A stretch of 7,954 nt of DNA from NCBI GenBank assembly GCA_021788955.1, contig JAJYKC010000089.1, positions 1 through 7,954 of the forward strand, read 5' to 3'. Shown here piece by piece: positions 5,248-7,954 of the stretch (its first letter is position 1; each line of letters opens with the position of its first letter). The notes under the pieces are model-generated. The model saw nothing but the letters and a program-made list of their open reading frames with translations. It made no database searches and was not told the origin of the DNA. The position numbers were made by a program, and so were the translations under genes. Origin of the DNA: Acidobacteriota bacterium (lineage in GTDB: Bacteria > Acidobacteriota > Terriglobia > Bryobacterales > Bryobacteraceae).

Positions 5248-7954
5248 ACGGCAGTCATAAAAACGAACCCAGCCGGACCGAAGGGCTGGTACGCCTGAAC
5301 GGCGAAGCGCAAAGCCCGGCCCAGTCCATCGACGTAACGTCGATCGCCCCGGTCCAGGCCAAACCGAAGGAGCGGCTCGACATCGAGCGTCTCCGCCGGC
5401 GCCTCAGCGAGTCCACCGGCCCAACCTACTGGAAGAGCCTGGAAGAGATCGCGGAAACCGAGGATTTTCAGGCGTTTGTCGAGGACGAGTTCCCCAACCG
5501 CGCCCCGGATTGGATGGATCCGGTCAACCGCCGCACGGCGCTGAAGGTGATGGCCTCCTCCCTCGCCCTCGCCGGATTGAGCGCCTGCACCAAGCAGCCC
5601 AAAGAGTTAATCGTCCCCTACGTCAAGCAACCCGACGAGTTCACCCCCGGCAAGCCGCTCTTCTTTGCCACCGCGCTGGCCGGTCCGGGCGCCGCCATCG
5701 GCCTTCTCGTCGAAAGCCATCTTGGCCGGCCTACTAAAGTCGAGGGCAACCCAGACCATCCCGGCAGCCTGGGCTCGACCGACGCCTTCGCGCAGGCCTC
5801 TGTTCTCGATCTTTGGGATCCCGACCGCTCCCAAACCGTCCTCCGCTACGGCGACATCACAAGCTGGGGCTCCTTCGACGGCGTTCTCGCCTCGATCCAA
5901 CAGGACGCCAAGAACAACGGCGGCAAGGGCATAGCCATCCTCACCCGCCCAGTCACCTCGCCCAGCCTTGCGGCCCAGCTAGCTTACACCCAACAGGCTC
6001 TGCCGAACCTCAAGTGGCATCAGTGGGAGCCGGTGGGCCGGAACAACGTCCAGGAAGGCGCCAAACTCGCATTTGGCCGCCCGGTCAACACCGTCTATCA
6101 GTTCGAAAACGCCGACGTCGTCGTCTCGCTTGACTCCGACTTCCTCACCTCCGGCGATGGGCGTGTCCGCTACGCCCGCGATTTCATCCGCGGCCGCCGC
6201 ATCCGCACCAACATCACCGCCGAGCCCTCCTCGAAGGCTGACCGCCAGGAAGGCTTCCAAGCCGGCCCTGTCGCTCCACTCCGGAACCAGGCCTCAACCC
6301 ACGTCGAGGAAGACACCAGCCCCGCGCCCTCCAACCCCGTACAGGCGGTCGCCGAAGGCACTCCCGCGGAGCAGACCAAAGTTAACCGTCTCTACGCCAT
6401 CGAGCCGCACTACTCGCCCACCGGCGCCACCGCCGACGAGCACATTCTCCTGAAATCGGCGGAAATCGAAGGCTTTGCCCGCGATCTCGCGGCCGCCCTC
6501 GGCGTCTCCGGGGCCACGGCAAGCTCCGCGCCGCACAAGGCCGTCGCCACCATCGCGGCCGACCTCAAGTCCGCCGCGGGCCGCTCCGTTGTCATCGCCG
6601 GGCCCTATCAGCCGCCCGCCGTCCACGCCGTCGCCCACGCCATCAACGCAGCGCTCGGCAACGTCGGCAAGACGCTTTCCTACACTGAGCCCCTCGAGTA
6701 TTCCCCGGTCGACAACACCCAGTCGCTCAAGGATCTCGTCGCGGCCATGCGTGCCGGCCAGGTCGAAACCCTGTTCATCCTCGGCGGTAATCCCGTCTAC
6801 GACGCCCCAGCCGACCTGGACTTCGCCGGGGCCCTCGCCAAGGTCAAGCTCAAGGCCCATCTCTCGCTCTACAACGACGAAACCTCCGTCCTTTGTCAGT
6901 GGCAGTTGCCCGCGGCACATTACCTGGAAACCTGGGGCGACGCTCGCGCCCACGACGGCACCATCACCATCCAGCAACCTCTCATCGCTCCGCTTTATGG
7001 CGGCCGCACCGAGATTGAGTTGCTCGCATCTCTCGGCGGCGACGCCGGCCGCTCCGCCCACGACTTAGTCAAGTCCTACTGGCAGCAGAAACTCGGCGAC
7101 AAGGACTTCGACCAAAACTGGAGAATCGCCCTCCACGACGGCCTCGTCTCGAACACCGCGCTCGAACCCGTCAAAGTCGACGCCAAGATGCCGCCGGTCT
7201 CCACCGCGTCCCCGGCTTCCGGCATCGAAATCGTCTTCCGCCCTGATCCCACCATCTGGGATGGCTCGTTCGCCAACAACGGTTGGCTCCAGGAACTGCC
7301 GAAGCCGACCACCAAGAGCACTTGGGACAACGCCGTCTGGATCGCCCCCTCAACCGCTCAGAAGCTGAATCTGCAAACCGAAGACGTCGTTGCCCTGAAC
7401 TTCGAAGGACGCATGATTGAAGCGCCGGTCTGGATCCTCCCAGGGCACGCCGCCGACTCCATCACCGTCCACCTCGGCTACGGCCGGACCCACGGCGGAC
7501 GCGTCTCCGACGGAACCGGATTCAACGCTTACAAGATCCGCACCTCCGACAGCCTCTGGCACTCCGCCGGCGTCGACATCCGCAAAACCGGCCGCACCTA
7601 CCTGCTCGCCGCCACCCAGCATCAGTCGACCATGGCAGAGCGCGACCCCGTGCGCCTGAAGACGCTCGAGGAATACCGCAAGAACCCGCAGGTCGAGTTC
7701 GCCGTCGAAGAAGCCGAAGAACAAAAGAACACCCTCTACCCCGATTACATCTACGAAGGCTATAAGTGGGGCCTCACCTTCGACCTCAACTCCTGCGTCG
7801 GCTGCAACGCCTGCAACGTCGCCTGCCAGGCCGAAAATAACATCGCCGTCGTCGGCAAGGAAGAAACCGCCAAGGGCCGCCAGCTACAGTGGATCCGCAT
7901 CGACCGCTACTACTCGGGCTCCAACCTCGACGATCCGGAAATGTACTTCCAGCC
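5244..7954 (+). CDS. actB: Alternative complex III subunit ActB (3' end outside window)
   Basis: The frame is open from the ATG at 5244 to the window edge (903 codons, no stop), so the C-terminus is missing. Residues 62-84 (YWKSLEEIAETEDFQAF and following acidic residues) match the conserved block preceding the extended Tat signals of this family. Then come R96-R97, a hydrophobic stretch and a lipobox, L-S-A-C, with Cys115, so export by Tat and lipid anchoring are expected. Residues about 120-780 are the molybdopterin-oxidoreductase-like part, known in ACIII not to bind molybdenum. C851, C854, C857 and C861 form the first CX2CX2CX3C ferredoxin-type cluster; the remaining cysteines should follow beyond the window. 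ActB receives electrons from menaquinol oxidation in the NrfD-like subunits and hands them to ActA. Unusual are a polar extension of about 55 residues at the N-terminus and an insertion at about 321-379. There is no clear ribosome site, so translation is probably coupled to actA through ATGA. Confidence 0.93.
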   Translation, partial: MNGSHKNEPSRTEGLVRLNGEAQSPAQSIDVTSIAPVQAKPKERLDIERLRRRLSESTGPTYWKSLEEIAETEDFQAFVEDEFPNRAPDWMDPVNRRTALKVMASSLALAGLSACTKQPKELIVPYVKQPDEFTPGKPLFFATALAGPGAAIGLLVESHLGRPTKVEGNPDHPGSLGSTDAFAQASVLDLWDPDRSQTVLRYGDITSWGSFDGVLASIQQDAKNNGGKGIAILTRPVTSPSLAAQLAYTQQALPNLKWHQWEPVGRNNVQEGAKLAFGRPVNTVYQFENADVVVSLDSDFLTSGDGRVRYARDFIRGRRIRTNITAEPSSKADRQEGFQAGPVAPLRNQASTHVEEDTSPAPSNPVQAVAEGTPAEQTKVNRLYAIEPHYSPTGATADEHILLKSAEIEGFARDLAAALGVSGATASSAPHKAVATIAADLKSAAGRSVVIAGPYQPPAVHAVAHAINAALGNVGKTLSYTEPLEYSPVDNTQSLKDLVAAMRAGQVETLFILGGNPVYDAPADLDFAGALAKVKLKAHLSLYNDETSVLCQWQLPAAHYLETWGDARAHDGTITIQQPLIAPLYGGRTEIELLASLGGDAGRSAHDLVKSYWQQKLGDKDFDQNWRIALHDGLVSNTALEPVKVDAKMPPVSTASPASGIEIVFRPDPTIWDGSFANNGWLQELPKPTTKSTWDNAVWIAPSTAQKLNLQTEDVVALNFEGRMIEAPVWILPGHAADSITVHLGYGRTHGGRVSDGTGFNAYKIRTSDSLWHSAGVDIRKTGRTYLLAATQHQSTMAERDPVRLKTLEEYRKNPQVEFAVEEAEEQKNTLYPDYIYEGYKWGLTFDLNSCVGCNACNVACQAENNIAVVGKEETAKGRQLQWIRIDRYYSGSNLDDPEMYFQ

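Noticed and set aside
6294..7061. A 255-codon minus-strand open frame inside actB
   Set aside because: It is low-complexity, Gly- and Val-rich, with no motif and no ribosome site. The plus-strand frame carries clear ActB features throughout.

Overview
The window is GC-rich DNA with a strong preference for C-ending codons. It encodes part of a quinol-oxidising alternative complex III (ACIII). ACIII, the DUF4214/glycosyltransferase pairing and this codon style together suggest a soil-type Acidobacteriota (Bryobacterales/Solibacter-like). That placement rests on family knowledge and base composition, not on a marker gene, and is only moderately certain.

Layout. (1) Positions 91-167 hold a minus-strand tRNA-Arg(TCG) gene with an encoded CCA and a perfect TATAAT box almost touching its 5' end. 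(2) Positions 255-4383 hold a tight plus-strand cluster: a DUF4214 protein with a C-terminal coiled coil, a single-domain GT4 glycosyltransferase that starts at TTG inside the previous stop, and a 795-residue protein carrying two GT4 glycosyltransferases in tandem. The first half of the fusion is a clear paralogue of the gene before it. (3) Positions 4384-4599 are a non-coding leader with two candidate promoters and a hairpin region ending in six T's. (4) Positions 4600-7954 begin the ACIII operon: actA (pentaheme cytochrome c) and actB (iron-sulfur/molybdopterin-oxidoreductase-like subunit), joined by an ATGA overlap. actB runs off the right edge.

How the genes work together. The first three protein genes look like one transcription unit that builds a surface glycan or modifies a cell-surface molecule; the substrate cannot be read from the sequence. 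ActA and ActB are the electron-transfer subunits of ACIII, which oxidises menaquinol and passes electrons to a cytochrome or directly to a terminal oxidase. The NrfD-like membrane subunits and small cytochromes (actC-F) would be expected just to the right. The glycosyltransferase cluster and the ACIII operon look like neighbours with no functional link.

I found no CRISPR array, insertion sequence, integrase or phage gene. The most interesting items are the hairpin-rich actA leader, the GT4-GT4 fusion beside its paralogue, an insertion of about 58 residues in ActB, and the nearly leaderless tRNA promoter. None amounts to a demonstrably new system.
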